64,000 nt of DNA from MGIIb-Q1 sp964342465 (GCA_964342465.1 CAYFFQ010000001.1:281515-345514); one strand, 5' to 3'. Shown: positions 43,272-53,567, numbered from the stretch's first letter. The notes: a model not told the origin generated them from the sequence alone. A program made the numbers and translations.

Positions 43272-45478
43272 TCTGTCACCTCGGTTGTGATTGAAATCTG
43301 ACTGAGTTGCAAATTGAATTGAATCTGTTCACCGCTGGCATGGTAAATCGCTTCAGGGCTGGAGTGGGTCAGTTGCACCCACCCCACATAGTCTGTCAGC
43401 AGGTCAACCTGACCGGGGAAGGTGAGCCAGTCGGAAGAAAAGGCCAGTTCTCTAGCTGCGTCGGCGGCTATGGCTGCACCATAAGGTCCATCCCAGCCGC
43501 GGCGGATTTCGTGGGCTTGCAGGGAGGCGAGTTGTTCTCTGAGGTCCAACCTGACAGTCATCTCGATTTCACTGCTCCCCATCGCATCTCCACTGTTTGG
43601 CATTGTTAGGGGGATGGTTGCCGCAAGACGGGGGCCCGGTCCCTCTCTCGATGGTGGCTCCTTTAGGACATCGGGCTGATACTCGGGATGATTGGTGCCG
43701 ACGAAACCACCTCTGAATCCTATCTCCATTCCAGAGACAGAACTCTCAAATCGGTAATTCAACCGTGGAAGATGGATACCCCAACCTGTTGCCAGTGTGG
43801 AGTGTGGGGCTGCCTCTTGTGGGCCGAGCACCGAGACCTCCAACCCCAACGGGTGACTGCCATCGAACCACGCCACTCTCGCTTGAGAATCACTGGAGAG
43901 AGAGAGGTCTGTCCACGGTAGGTCAAGAAGCACCCAACCGGATGCCCAACCTGATATCGGTTGGCACCTCTCCTTGCCATCGTGTGCGACTTCCATCAAC
44001 CCGTCATCACCACTCTGAACGATAATTCTGAATGGGGCATCTTTGAGCGCGTCACTTGAATTGACCGCTGTTCTCACCAAAGTCGAGATAGGTGAAAGAG
44101 TTCTCGTGGTGCTTGTCTCTGAATCATTGAAAATGACCTGAGGAGACTCTCCTACATTCAGGTCTGTGAGAATCGTCAAACTCGTCTCCGGTGCTGCCGG
44201 TTGAATCAGAAGAATCTCGTCTCCAGTGGAAGATGGAGTTGAGAAAATGTGACTATGCCCGCTCGCTCGGCCGCTGTCCTGTGCAGGAACCACTTCCAAG
44301 GAACCACTTCTGCTGCTGCCAGTAGACTGCTCGGCTAGCCAATGGACGGTCACGGGTCCCGTTGAAGTGATTTGTTTTCCGACTCCACCCCAGTTGATTC
44401 GGGTCATCCCCTGAGCGGGAACCGTGTTGTATAGGCCATCGATTTTCACCGCCACCGATGTGGTGGCGCTGTTCTCGACCATAATGCTTCCACCAGCACC
44501 CGGAAGCGTGTGGGTGATGCCGATGCCACTTCCACCGTCATCAGGCCAGACAGTGGCCCCTGTGCCGTTCCCCCACACCATCAGCAGGCGGCCATCAGAG
44601 CTAGATTCGAGGTTTAGCACATCACCCTGTGCAGCATTGAATTGGGTGGACCAAGATGGCACAGAACCGCTGCTGAATCCGTCGCCGGATGCTGAACCAG
44701 CGGCCCAAGTCACAGTGGCGAGCACATCTGTCTGGAGGTGAAGCGACACCCCTCCCTGTGGGAGTGGAACAGTCCAGGACCTGCCCTTTCCGTCTACCGA
44801 GTCAGCCCCTATCGGAGAGACGATTGTCGCACCACTGTTCCCTCTCAGGAAGAGCACTTTGAGGGGGGTGGTCGAGGTGAGCCAACTGTTCCCAGCCGTG
44901 TTGCTCTCGAGAGTTTCGCCTTGTCGCAGATTGAAAGTCTGACTGCTGGTTTCGTTGGCGAGAACCACTTCACTCTCCCACAACGATTGTTGGAGGGTTG
45001 AGATCGGTGTGGCTATGACCTTGCCACTTGTCAGGGGGAGTCGATAATTCCACTTGGCAAGACTGCTCGCCCTAAGGTCACTGAAACAGACCGATGAGGT
45101 TTCACCACTCGGGTATCTGATTCTGGCAACATCATCCAAATCGAGAAGGTCGTCGAAGCGTAATGAGGTTCCCGGTGAATATGTGGTGGTGTACCATGTA
45201 CCTCCTCTAGCGAAATCCCAATCCAATTCGCCGCGGTGCGGGTGAAGCGGTATTGTCGCCTCTTCACCCGGCACTCCAGTTTCAGAGAGGCGTACGGTTT
45301 CCTCGACGAGGTCTAGCATCTGACCGGCCATCGCCTGCCTTTCGATAGAACCGTGTTTCTCCTCAATGACGGGGATGATAGTGACCATCATCCCAGAGAT
45401 GATGGTCAGCACTCCAGCGAACAGCAGAACCGTGGCGATAGCGGCTGACACCGCCTCCTCATCCATTCTTCTGCGCAT
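43268..45478 (-). CDS. Very large pilin-like protein (second gene of the cluster)
   Basis: 736 residues, far larger than ordinary archaeal pilins (about 100-250). The N-terminus MRRRMDEEAVSAAIATVLLF continues with GVLTIISGMMVTIIPVI, a class-III-type leader with a pilin helix. The following 690 residues are beta-rich and contain repeats of a Val/Thr/Ser-rich sandwich pattern, with sequence such as LRFDDLLDLDDVARIRYPSG. No second membrane helix is apparent, so the bulk should be outside. The start overlaps the stop of the previous gene as TGATG. It may be a tip adhesin. Exact fold unknown. Confidence 0.68.
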   Translation of the reverse strand: MRRRMDEEAVSAAIATVLLFAGVLTIISGMMVTIIPVIEEKHGSIERQAMAGQMLDLVEETVRLSETGVPGEEATIPLHPHRGELDWDFARGGTWYTTTYSPGTSLRFDDLLDLDDVARIRYPSGETSSVCFSDLRASSLAKWNYRLPLTSGKVIATPISTLQQSLWESEVVLANETSSQTFNLRQGETLESNTAGNSWLTSTTPLKVLFLRGNSGATIVSPIGADSVDGKGRSWTVPLPQGGVSLHLQTDVLATVTWAAGSASGDGFSSGSVPSWSTQFNAAQGDVLNLESSSDGRLLMVWGNGTGATVWPDDGGSGIGITHTLPGAGGSIMVENSATTSVAVKIDGLYNTVPAQGMTRINWGGVGKQITSTGPVTVHWLAEQSTGSSRSGSLEVVPAQDSGRASGHSHIFSTPSSTGDEILLIQPAAPETSLTILTDLNVGESPQVIFNDSETSTTRTLSPISTLVRTAVNSSDALKDAPFRIIVQSGDDGLMEVAHDGKERCQPISGWASGWVLLDLPWTDLSLSSDSQARVAWFDGSHPLGLEVSVLGPQEAAPHSTLATGWGIHLPRLNYRFESSVSGMEIGFRGGFVGTNHPEYQPDVLKEPPSREGPGPRLAATIPLTMPNSGDAMGSSEIEMTVRLDLREQLASLQAHEIRRGWDGPYGAAIAADAARELAFSSDWLTFPGQVDLLTDYVGWVQLTHSSPEAIYHASGEQIQFNLQLSQISITTEVTE

Positions 45479-46506
45479 CAGTAGACCTCCACCGATTGCA
45501 GGGTGACATGTAGTGATATCCGCTCACCCTGTGGGTGAACTGTGATGCCGTCAAGGCCGGATAGCCGACCTGTCGGCCCGAATCCTTGGTATTGACCGAT
45601 AGCCCCACCAGCGAGGTAGATGTTGTAGTCACCACTCCAATGGTTGATGTATTGCGGCTCAATCACCGATTCTGTGGCTACATCGAACTCAACGATGAGA
45701 TTCCTCGCCTCACCGTCAAACAGGCTCTTCTGACCACCTGAATCGATGTGGATGTTGGTCATCTGACTGCGTGATGTGGTGGTGATATCGATGTCGAGAA
45801 GAACCAGTGACACCCGTGCTGTGCCGTTGAGTAGCAGGTCTGTGGAGAAGCGAGGGAATTGTTGCACACTTATCGCCTGTCCGGGAAGTTGTTCATGGCG
45901 CGCCCCATTGACCAAGTCCACTTCGTAATTGCCTTCCGCAAGCCGGTTGTTCAATTGGACACCGTCGAGGCTAATCTCAACGAACCGGTGCGAGGTCGCT
46001 CCGAAGATGTCTTCTACATCGACGACGACATTGCCCTGAAGATTGGAGAGGGTGAAGTTTCCGCTGCCGTTGTTCAGCGAGAAGGTCTGAGTGGTATTAT
46101 CATCGGTGACATGTATGCGAGCAGCAGTTCTGTTGATGCTATCTACCGTGAGTTGATTGCCAGACAACTCTACAGTGGTTCGGTCAACTCCCGCGAGACC
46201 GGCCTGAATCGTCCAAGTTTCGGCGTTCCTCAGCGGATGGATGGAGCGAGAAACCACGGAGTTATGTTGCACGACGCCGGTCCCATCGGGCGACTGGGCG
46301 ACAATCAGAATTCTGTCGTTCAATTGCGTAGCAGCGACAGAACTCGATGACCAGACACGATTGTCATCTATATCCTCCATGAATGGCATGACGAGGACGA
46401 AGACCCCACCAGTGACGGCCACCACCATCGCCAACAGCATGGTGACACCGAGAATCTCGCTGACCGCATCGGCCTCGCCCATCTCCCTGCGCCTCACGGC
46501 ACACAC
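45478..46506 (-). CDS. Pilin-like protein (first gene of the cluster)
   Basis: 342 residues from a GTG at 46506, chosen because GAGGTG lies about 6 nt upstream; the ORF extends to a TTG at 46542. The N-terminus (VCAVRRREMGEADAVSEILG then VTMLLAMVVAVTGGVFVLVM) is a clear class III signal: basic stretch, likely cut after Gly, acidic residue, then the pilin helix. The external part is beta-rich with several N-x-S/T sequons. It overlaps the next gene by one base (TGATG). A 20-bp perfect palindrome sits 32 nt upstream of its start. It is probably a structural or minor pilin. Confidence 0.72.
   Translation of the reverse strand: MCAVRRREMGEADAVSEILGVTMLLAMVVAVTGGVFVLVMPFMEDIDDNRVWSSSSVAATQLNDRILIVAQSPDGTGVVQHNSVVSRSIHPLRNAETWTIQAGLAGVDRTTVELSGNQLTVDSINRTAARIHVTDDNTTQTFSLNNGSGNFTLSNLQGNVVVDVEDIFGATSHRFVEISLDGVQLNNRLAEGNYEVDLVNGARHEQLPGQAISVQQFPRFSTDLLLNGTARVSLVLLDIDITTTSRSQMTNIHIDSGGQKSLFDGEARNLIVEFDVATESVIEPQYINHWSGDYNIYLAGGAIGQYQGFGPTGRLSGLDGITVHPQGERISLHVTLQSVEVY
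45524..45538 (-). promoter_or_regulatory. Perfect 6-bp inverted repeat 45 nt before the 45478 start, inside coding sequence
   Basis: TCACCC-TGT-GGGTGA lies within the last codons of the first pilin-like gene and upstream of the second. The arms are the same as the core of the dyad at 11619-11637. It could form an intra-operon mRNA hairpin. Confidence 0.35.
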
Positions 46507-46538
46507 TAATCCCACCTCTCTCTTATGGGTTGCCTTAT

Positions 46539-46558
46539 CCAACCGCTATAGCGGTTGG
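46539..46558 (-). promoter_or_regulatory. 20-bp perfect palindrome at the pilin cluster promoter
   Basis: CCAACCGCTATAGCGGTTGG is self-complementary over all 20 bases. It lies 32 nt upstream of the GTG at 46506 and 50 nt downstream of the hydrolase gene on the same strand. The central TATA may overlap the promoter, which would make it a repressor operator; in RNA it would be an 8-bp hairpin with a UAUA loop. Confidence 0.6.
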
Positions 46559-46607
46559 TTCGATGTTCGTTGCAGAACAACCGAAATCTCGTTAGTTGAC
46601 GCACCAT

Positions 46608-47408
46608 TCATTGAGTCACTTTTTCCGCCTCACTTTGGCCGAGGAAATGGGAGAATTCCGGACCATCCTGCCTACTGATGGCCAAGTCGCCCCCGAATAA
46701 TTCTTCAATCTCCAACAACACCTCGCTCTCAGCCATGTGTGGTGCGTTGTTCTGTGCCGAAAGGTGACAAAGTGTGATGCTCCGAGTTTTGTCACTCACA
46801 GTGTTGGCCAGCAGTTCCGCTGTCTGCTGATTTGAAAGATGGCCTCCTCGGCTGGCGATTCTCTGTTTCAGCCGATGCGGGTAGGGGCCATTCCAAAGTC
46901 GGGAAGCGTCGTAGTTTGACTCGATGGAGATGTGGACACACTTTGAGAGATGGCGCGCCAACTCATCATTCCATGAGCCGAGGTCGGTGACCACCGCCGC
47001 CCTCTCGCCTCTGTGGCTGGCGATGAATCCGACATTATCTGCGCCATCATGATTGACACTAACTGGCAGAACGGCGAGGTCATCTGAAATCTCAATCAGG
47101 TCCAGTGCCTCAAACAGTCGGCATTCATTGACTGGGTCAAGACCCATTCTCGCACAGGTCTCAAAATTGGCCTGTATCGGCACACCCCACTTCCTCGATA
47201 CGATAGTGGCGCCGGCAGAATGGTCGCTGTGATGATGGCTGATGAGAATCGCATCAAGGTCACTTGGAGACAATTCAAGCAGCCCCAATCTCTTCTCCAA
47301 TTGCCTGCCTGAGAAGCCACAATCCAGCAGAACTCTCGTCTCCTCCGTGGCGAGAAGGGTGGCATTTCCCTTGGAGCCGGAACCGAGATGAGTAATGGAC
47401 AGGGTCAT
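46608..47408 (-). CDS. Metallo-beta-lactamase-fold hydrolase, YycJ/WalJ-like
   Basis: 266 residues from the ATG at 47408, which has GAGGGGGA upstream and gives the family N-terminus (LSITHLGSGSKGNATLL). The metal site is SHHHSDHSAG (H58, H60, D62, H63), preceded by LLDCGFSGRQLEKRLGLL and DLDAILIS. The YycJ/WalJ group are small cytoplasmic MBL proteins, some with DNA 5'-exonuclease activity. Other ligands are visible downstream (VNHDG; LGSWND; LCHLS). No signal peptide. It precedes the pilin-like cluster on the same strand with a 101-bp gap containing the palindrome, so a separate transcript is likely. Confidence 0.85.
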   Translation of the reverse strand: MTLSITHLGSGSKGNATLLATEETRVLLDCGFSGRQLEKRLGLLELSPSDLDAILISHHHSDHSAGATIVSRKWGVPIQANFETCARMGLDPVNECRLFEALDLIEISDDLAVLPVSVNHDGADNVGFIASHRGERAAVVTDLGSWNDELARHLSKCVHISIESNYDASRLWNGPYPHRLKQRIASRGGHLSNQQTAELLANTVSDKTRSITLCHLSAQNNAPHMAESEVLLEIEELFGGDLAISRQDGPEFSHFLGQSEAEKVTQ

Positions 47409-47834
47409 GGTGTCCCCCTCGCAGCGCGCCAGCACCTTGAACCACACCCCTCCTCCATGACGATTTTCACTATTCTCTAGAGTAGGTGTCGTAGCGCCGA
47501 AGCAACTCGCCTCATACCTATCAATCAGAGACATCCCCACGATTGGGAGTCTAGCGATTCACGCATCGGTTTTGGTCATCGGTGAAGGCGACATTCCGAC
47601 GATTGGGGGTCAAGAGACGATGGTGGATGGCCACGATGTTTCCGTCCAATAAAATACATTAGTTTCAAGATGGAAATAGCGATGGTTAATCGTTATCCTG
47701 ACCCTTTCTTCTTGTTCTCCAGATTTTGATTTTACAAGCGAAATGCTGCCGACACCTGTACGAACTGTGCTCCATAGGCATGATAAGGCAACCCAAAGGG
47801 TTGAGATACCGCAGCGAATGCTGTGGGTGGACAC
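47409..47834. other. 426-bp divergent intergenic region with two direct repeats
   Basis: Two imperfect 22-bp repeats, GACATCCCCACGATTGGGAG... (47530-47551) and GACATTCCGACGATTGGGGG... (47590-47611), lie 60 bp apart. An AT-rich stretch with AATAAAATACATTAG (about 47650) may carry a promoter. The dyad at 47789-47803 is listed separately. No RNA gene is recognised. Confidence 0.6.
47789..47803 (+). promoter_or_regulatory. Perfect 6-bp inverted repeat upstream of the 47835 gene
   Basis: CAACCC-AAA-GGGTTG ends 31 nt before the ATG at 47835. Arms and distance are close to those of the palindrome at 46539 (CCAACC...GGTTGG) before the pilin cluster. Confidence 0.45.
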
Positions 47835-50800
47835 ATGCGCAGAAATCAGACGGTACTAATCATCACCTTGCTTCTCCTCAGCAGCCTCACATTCGTTTCG
47901 TGGACGCGACCCACATCCGAAGTCGATTCAGTTCATCCTGACGATACCACGGGTGAGGGGCCGCCTGTCACTGATACCGACAAGGACACGATTCCCGACC
48001 TACACGAACAGATGTATAGTTCGGAACGAAATATCACCCTTGACGAGGTGATTTACACTATTCCGGGCCTTGATTACCAAAATGCATCTGACAATGAATC
48101 AGATTTCGACCAAGACGGTTTGAACGCTCTAGAAGAGTATTGTTGGCCCTACGACCTGACCCACTGTTTCACCGACCGCAAATCATTGACCGGTATTCCT
48201 CCCGAGGAGAGCGAGTCAGGGATGCGGGAGTTCCTCGACCCTCGACTGGGAGACACAGACGGGGATGGTTTGCCGGACGGTTACGAGGTTTGGATGTGTA
48301 TGCGCGAGAGCGGGGCCAAGAATGAATCGATGGCGTGGGAATGTGATGGATTTGACCCCCTTAATTCACAAGATGGGCATAACGATTCTGACCGATGCTG
48401 GGATGGGGAGATGGGCTGTGGAGATGGCTTCGATGTCGACCGAGATGGGGTTATAGAAGTTCATGAGTGGTACACCAATGCCGAAGAGTACAGTTATGGT
48501 GCTCCGGACAATTGGACGACCGAAATTCACGGGTTGAGATGTCTTGGGTTGATGGATGCCTGCGCTGACAATGTCACCCGCCCAACCGGCTCAGATGGCT
48601 GGTTGGGAACTGACCCGCTGAGAAATGACAGCGATTTCTACTACTGGTCGGGCAGCAGGGAGTTGGCGAAGAGCGCGAGGGGGGATGCCATACCTGATGG
48701 TTGGGAGGTCTTCTTCGGATTGGACCCTCTCAATGAGAGTGACAGCCTTCTCGACAGTGATTTGGATGGCTGGGACCTCGACCGCGACGGCATGGTGATG
48801 CCGGATGGCTCGAGGGCGACAATTCACATCGGTGAAGCCTATTCAAATCTTGAAGAGTACTACACATTCATCGACAATGGCGCTTGGGTCATTTCCGGCT
48901 TGAAATCGACGATACTCGACGCGGTGGATGCTGATGTCAACTTGTACGACCAAGGCACCACCCCGTCCATCATGCACCACGACATCCGCTCTCTCGTCGC
49001 TGATGAGAGCCTCGGTTTCATCTATGTCGCCACCAAGAGAGGAGTGACGATTCTTGACCCGGAGAGTGGTGGAAGTTGGGACCTCGCTCTGCCTCCCGGT
49101 GATGAATTGAACGAGATGATGATGTGGGAGGACCAAGGTGGCGAGAAGCGGCTCATACTTGCCACCGACAGTGGTGTCGAGGTGTGGACTTTGGCTGCTG
49201 ATGGATTTCTCAATCCAGCCACTGCCATCAATGGTGTGGAAATCGGTTATGTCACCCATCTGACGCGGTTGCAGACAGGGTCTGGAAATCTTGACCTGCT
49301 GGCCGCAGGCCCCGACTCGACGGCATGGACCATGACGATTGATGGTGCTGGCCAGGTGGGCGACCTGAGGGTCGCCGAGACTTTAGTCGAGGCACTGCAG
49401 GCGGAGAATGCCACCATCCAAACCACCGCGCAGGCTTCAGTGGATGGTGGTACGATGAAACTCTATGTGGGTACTGACAAGGGATTCTTCGTCGCCAACA
49501 CCGCCGATGCAACAGGTGATTTTCCCGCCCTGTGGATTTTCAATGAGACCGATGCTGAGGACTATGTGAGGCAGGCGAACCCACAGAACATCTCACACTC
49601 AGCCAATGTGCGCACTTTGGTGGTGGATGGGCCGAGGCAACCGGATGGTTCGCTCTCAAGCGCTCAGACCATTTGGGTCGGAACCGCAGGCGGAGTTCAC
49701 CATTTTTCACTTCTCGATGAAGCAGACCCCGCAGTCGCCTTCAGCCGAGACAGAATGCAGAACGATGAGTTTGACCTACAGGGTGCCAATGATGTCCACG
49801 CCATTCTCCCCCTCGGCGAGGAGGTCTTGATAGGTTCTCGTTATGGGACTTGGGTGCTGGATGGAGACCATGCGAAATCCCTCGGTGTTGATTCTGAGCA
49901 GACGAGAATCCCAGGATTCGTCACTGAACTGCTGGTCATGGAAGTGAATGGGGCGGAGACGGTCTTCGCTGGCTTGCACCCAGGCAAGTTCTCCAACAGG
50001 ATGCTGATCAATCCATTCAGTAATGACTCAGACCTCGATGGGATGCCTGATGGCTGGGAAATCGCACATGGCCTAGACCCGACAGACCCCTATGACAGAG
50101 ACGAGGACTTGGATGTTGACGGCATCAACCTCAACCCCTTCACCGATGATCTGATAGACCACAACTGGACCAATCTCGACGAATACAGATACATCGCCAG
50201 CACGCCGGATGGGTGGAATGGTACAGACCCGAGGCTCGCAGACACCGATGGAGACGGTCTTCTCGACGGTGCCGAATACTGGGGTTGGTTCTTTGATGAG
50301 ACCAACTTCACCTGCCACTACGAAGTGGGTGAGTATGTCTGTGACCAGACGGCAGGTGACTTGGCTGCGCAGGTATATGCTGTCGGGTATCCCGGCACGC
50401 AGGCGAGTGGGGGTACGGACCGAACGACAGACCCCACAAACTCTGACTCTGATGGCGACGGTATGCCCGACGGTTGGGAGATCCTCAACCGAAGATGGTT
50501 AGGGACAGAGTTCCACGGCGGCAATGAGTGGTCGATGGACCCGAGAGACCCGACTGACGCATACGAAGATGCAGACGGCGATGGACTGACCAATCTCTGC
50601 GAATATCAGTGGGAACTCCTGCTCCAAGATGTCCTTGAAAATGGACTTCCTTCACATGGCGAGAGTGCTGAAGCAGCTGTTGATTGGGTAAAGATTGACC
50701 CCAACAACCCAGACTCCGACGGTGATTCTCTGCCGGATGGGTGGGAATCGAGGTATTCGTGTTCATGGTCGGTCTCCAACATAGGAATCAATCCACTCAA

Positions 50801-53567
50801 TGGGAGCGATGCACTTTCTAATCCGGATGGCGACGGCTATGATGTCAATCTCGATGGCAACATCAGCGCCGATGAGGAATTCAACAACTGGATGGAATAT
50901 CACATCCAACACGCACAGGTGTTTGGCAACAACACCGATGATGGTACGCCCCTCCCTGAAGGATTCAGCACCGCTCTGTGGAATGCCACTTGGCTGTCCA
51001 GCGCCTCACGCCCCTTCGGAGAGTTTGCTTCACCGACCGTCACCGGCTCCGTTCCGGGGATGATTCTCGAAGACAAGGGTTCTGCCAACCCGCTTTCGGC
51101 AGACAGCGACGGCGACGGTATGCCTGATGGATGGGAGGTCTACTTCGCCCGCTGGGACGCATTTGACTCACTCTGGACGCTTAATCCAGTCAACGAATCA
51201 GATGTCTTCCTCGACCCTGATGGTGACGGGATGACCAACTGGGAGGAATACAACTCCATCTCCGCAGTGAAGAGCGAAACCGATTCTAATCAGACTTCCC
51301 CACAATACCATCCTTTCAAGTTGGGCAACTCGATAATCCTCACTCCATGGGCAACGGCCTCTGGGACACCGTCGTTCGGAGCCTACCTCACACCCGAACA
51401 ATACGCCATCTCCGGCCCGACCTGTGACCCCAACGACAGCGACACCGACAACGATGGTCTGCTCGACGGTATTGAACTTCTGTTCACTCAGTGGAACTCC
51501 ACCTTTGAAAATTGGACTCTGAACCCACTCGTCTCCGGCGATGGTGGTGCTGATGGTGACCAAGACGCGCTGACCGACAGGCAGGAGTTGAACCTCACTT
51601 ACGAGAACCCCCTCAATGGTGGACTGGCCCCTCCCGATGCCCCCAAGATGTGGGAGGAGGCATTTGGTCTCGAACCGGCCAACTTCACAAGTCGCCTTCA
51701 GTCCATACTCGACACCAAACTGGGTCGCGCCTACCTCGCCCTCGAACAACACTCCGAATGGGTGGTCACCGGAGTTCCCGGCCCTCTGCTATCCACCCTT
51801 ATAGGAATCACTGACCCGACCAACAATGACACCGATGATGATGGGATGATTGATGGATATGAATATTGGTTCACCGAATGGGATTTGGACGACAACCGTT
51901 GGTCGATGAACCCGCTGACACAATCAGACATCGATGCGGACAGTGATGACGATTCCTTTGACTGCAATGAGGATGGAATCATCCAGATGGATGAAAGATA
52001 CACCAATCTGCGCGAATACGAAGCGAGAATCTACGGCAAGGAATCACTCCGTTATCAATTCCCGCCCGGTTCAGGATTGGTGGACTTCGGTGATGATGCG
52101 ATTGATGCACAGATGGGCGAGAACGGACTCGATTTTTCACAAGCGAGAATGGCCATCGTCAATCTCTTCGCTGCCAAGGATGCGACCAGCGCAGAGCGGT
52201 TGAACAGAATCAACAGCGCTTGGCCTGACAACTTTAACCTCTCACTGTTCGGCATCTCCGACCCGACCCACCCTGACAGCGACCTCGACGGGATGCCTGA
52301 TGGCTGGGAATTCTGCTACGGTGTCTATGATGAGGTGATGCCGGTCAATGAATATCGCTGGACATTGAATCCCGTCAATCCACTGGATGTCGACTATGAC
52401 CCTGACGAAGATGGATGGTTTGACAGAACTTCTGGAGATACGCCGGCCACACAGGGGAGGTGGTCCGACCATCAGTTCACTCCGGGTGGGGTGGATGACC
52501 AATATGCACCGGGTAACACCCCCCTCTTCTTCACCAACTGGATGGAGTACGACAACGGCACCCGGCCCGATAAAAACGACACCGATGGAGATGCGGTCAA
52601 CATGGTCAGGGTGGCGAATGCTGTTGATGATACGCTCACTGACGATTATTACCGAAGTTATGACCTCTCAGATGGACGCGAGGTGTTCAAGTATGGTACT
52701 GACCCCATCGACAACGACACTGATTGGGATATGTTGCCAGATTGGTATGAACTGCACCACGGCTGGAACGAGAGCAACGACAACTGGTCTAGTTACAAAC
52801 AGGTTCAGGTGGTGTGGGAGCAATACTCCATCCTCGGCAACATCGCCATGCGACCACTACACGCCAACGGAAGTCTCCTCGAAAGACCTCTGCTGAACTA
52901 TACATGGGTGACTTTCGACGCTACAGACCCATCTGACGCGCTGGATGACCCTGACATGGATGGAAATTGGGACTGCACCAATGCTGGATGTACCTACACT
53001 CCATACAACAATTTTCAGGAGTTCTTCGGTCTGACCAATCAGTCGGTCACTTCAGCCAGCCTTGCTCGGGCTACACCCATCACTATCGCTGGAACTGAAC
53101 CACCTATACAGATAGTACCAGAGGAGTGGTGGGAACTTCGTAACGCTCTGCTGGCCAAGGGGCGAGCCAACGAGTACGATTGGAATTATTTCAGGATGTA
53201 CAGAATCAACCAGATGAGCGACCAACTCTACGCCTTGGTTATGAATGACCATGACTCCGACTACCTCACCATCAACGGCAGCGACGACACACCAATTGTC
53301 AAGGGTGATTGGACTGCCGATTGGAACCGCGTGTTCGGTGACCAATATCACCTTCCCAACACCGGATTGGGAGAGATGGTCTACGGTTGGTGGCTACTCG
53401 ATATCGATGGCGACCAGATGGCCGACGGCACAGACCCTGTAAACTGGGACACCGATGGAGATTGGCTGAACGATTGGTTCGAGATTGAGAACGACATGTT
53501 GGACGGCATCAGGGGCAACGGACCTTCGCCCATCAGATACGATGACAGGACAACCAGTCCAAACTGA
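47835..53567 (+). CDS. Giant secreted protein with many calcium-binding (TSP3-like) repeats and a propeller region
   Basis: 1,910 residues. The ATG at 47835 (upstream GGGTGG) starts a signal peptide (MRRNQTVLIITLLLLSSLTF). At least a dozen thrombospondin-3-like calcium loops are spread along the chain, of the type D-x-DxDGMPDGWE, for example DTDGDGLPDGYEVW, SDSDGDGMPDGWE, DSDLDGMPDGWEFCYG and DTDWDMLPDWYELHHG. Between about residues 380 and 690 the sequence looks like a beta-propeller (LGFIYVATKRGVTILD; TIWVGTAGGVHHFSLL; VLIGSRYGTWVLDGD). The C-terminus ends in a last calcium loop with no membrane helix or sorting tail, so it must be released or bound by a partner. The next gene, 216 bp downstream, encodes a giant anchored protein that could be that partner. 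Confidence 0.82.
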   Translation: MRRNQTVLIITLLLLSSLTFVSWTRPTSEVDSVHPDDTTGEGPPVTDTDKDTIPDLHEQMYSSERNITLDEVIYTIPGLDYQNASDNESDFDQDGLNALEEYCWPYDLTHCFTDRKSLTGIPPEESESGMREFLDPRLGDTDGDGLPDGYEVWMCMRESGAKNESMAWECDGFDPLNSQDGHNDSDRCWDGEMGCGDGFDVDRDGVIEVHEWYTNAEEYSYGAPDNWTTEIHGLRCLGLMDACADNVTRPTGSDGWLGTDPLRNDSDFYYWSGSRELAKSARGDAIPDGWEVFFGLDPLNESDSLLDSDLDGWDLDRDGMVMPDGSRATIHIGEAYSNLEEYYTFIDNGAWVISGLKSTILDAVDADVNLYDQGTTPSIMHHDIRSLVADESLGFIYVATKRGVTILDPESGGSWDLALPPGDELNEMMMWEDQGGEKRLILATDSGVEVWTLAADGFLNPATAINGVEIGYVTHLTRLQTGSGNLDLLAAGPDSTAWTMTIDGAGQVGDLRVAETLVEALQAENATIQTTAQASVDGGTMKLYVGTDKGFFVANTADATGDFPALWIFNETDAEDYVRQANPQNISHSANVRTLVVDGPRQPDGSLSSAQTIWVGTAGGVHHFSLLDEADPAVAFSRDRMQNDEFDLQGANDVHAILPLGEEVLIGSRYGTWVLDGDHAKSLGVDSEQTRIPGFVTELLVMEVNGAETVFAGLHPGKFSNRMLINPFSNDSDLDGMPDGWEIAHGLDPTDPYDRDEDLDVDGINLNPFTDDLIDHNWTNLDEYRYIASTPDGWNGTDPRLADTDGDGLLDGAEYWGWFFDETNFTCHYEVGEYVCDQTAGDLAAQVYAVGYPGTQASGGTDRTTDPTNSDSDGDGMPDGWEILNRRWLGTEFHGGNEWSMDPRDPTDAYEDADGDGLTNLCEYQWELLLQDVLENGLPSHGESAEAAVDWVKIDPNNPDSDGDSLPDGWESRYSCSWSVSNIGINPLNGSDALSNPDGDGYDVNLDGNISADEEFNNWMEYHIQHAQVFGNNTDDGTPLPEGFSTALWNATWLSSASRPFGEFASPTVTGSVPGMILEDKGSANPLSADSDGDGMPDGWEVYFARWDAFDSLWTLNPVNESDVFLDPDGDGMTNWEEYNSISAVKSETDSNQTSPQYHPFKLGNSIILTPWATASGTPSFGAYLTPEQYAISGPTCDPNDSDTDNDGLLDGIELLFTQWNSTFENWTLNPLVSGDGGADGDQDALTDRQELNLTYENPLNGGLAPPDAPKMWEEAFGLEPANFTSRLQSILDTKLGRAYLALEQHSEWVVTGVPGPLLSTLIGITDPTNNDTDDDGMIDGYEYWFTEWDLDDNRWSMNPLTQSDIDADSDDDSFDCNEDGIIQMDERYTNLREYEARIYGKESLRYQFPPGSGLVDFGDDAIDAQMGENGLDFSQARMAIVNLFAAKDATSAERLNRINSAWPDNFNLSLFGISDPTHPDSDLDGMPDGWEFCYGVYDEVMPVNEYRWTLNPVNPLDVDYDPDEDGWFDRTSGDTPATQGRWSDHQFTPGGVDDQYAPGNTPLFFTNWMEYDNGTRPDKNDTDGDAVNMVRVANAVDDTLTDDYYRSYDLSDGREVFKYGTDPIDNDTDWDMLPDWYELHHGWNESNDNWSSYKQVQVVWEQYSILGNIAMRPLHANGSLLERPLLNYTWVTFDATDPSDALDDPDMDGNWDCTNAGCTYTPYNNFQEFFGLTNQSVTSASLARATPITIAGTEPPIQIVPEEWWELRNALLAKGRANEYDWNYFRMYRINQMSDQLYALVMNDHDSDYLTINGSDDTPIVKGDWTADWNRVFGDQYHLPNTGLGEMVYGWWLLDIDGDQMADGTDPVNWDTDGDWLNDWFEIENDMLDGIRGNGPSPIRYDDRTTSPN

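Noticed and set aside
43268..45478. Frameshift or fusion in the 736-residue pilin-like gene
   Set aside because: The frame is continuous with even composition and overlaps neighbours cleanly at both ends.
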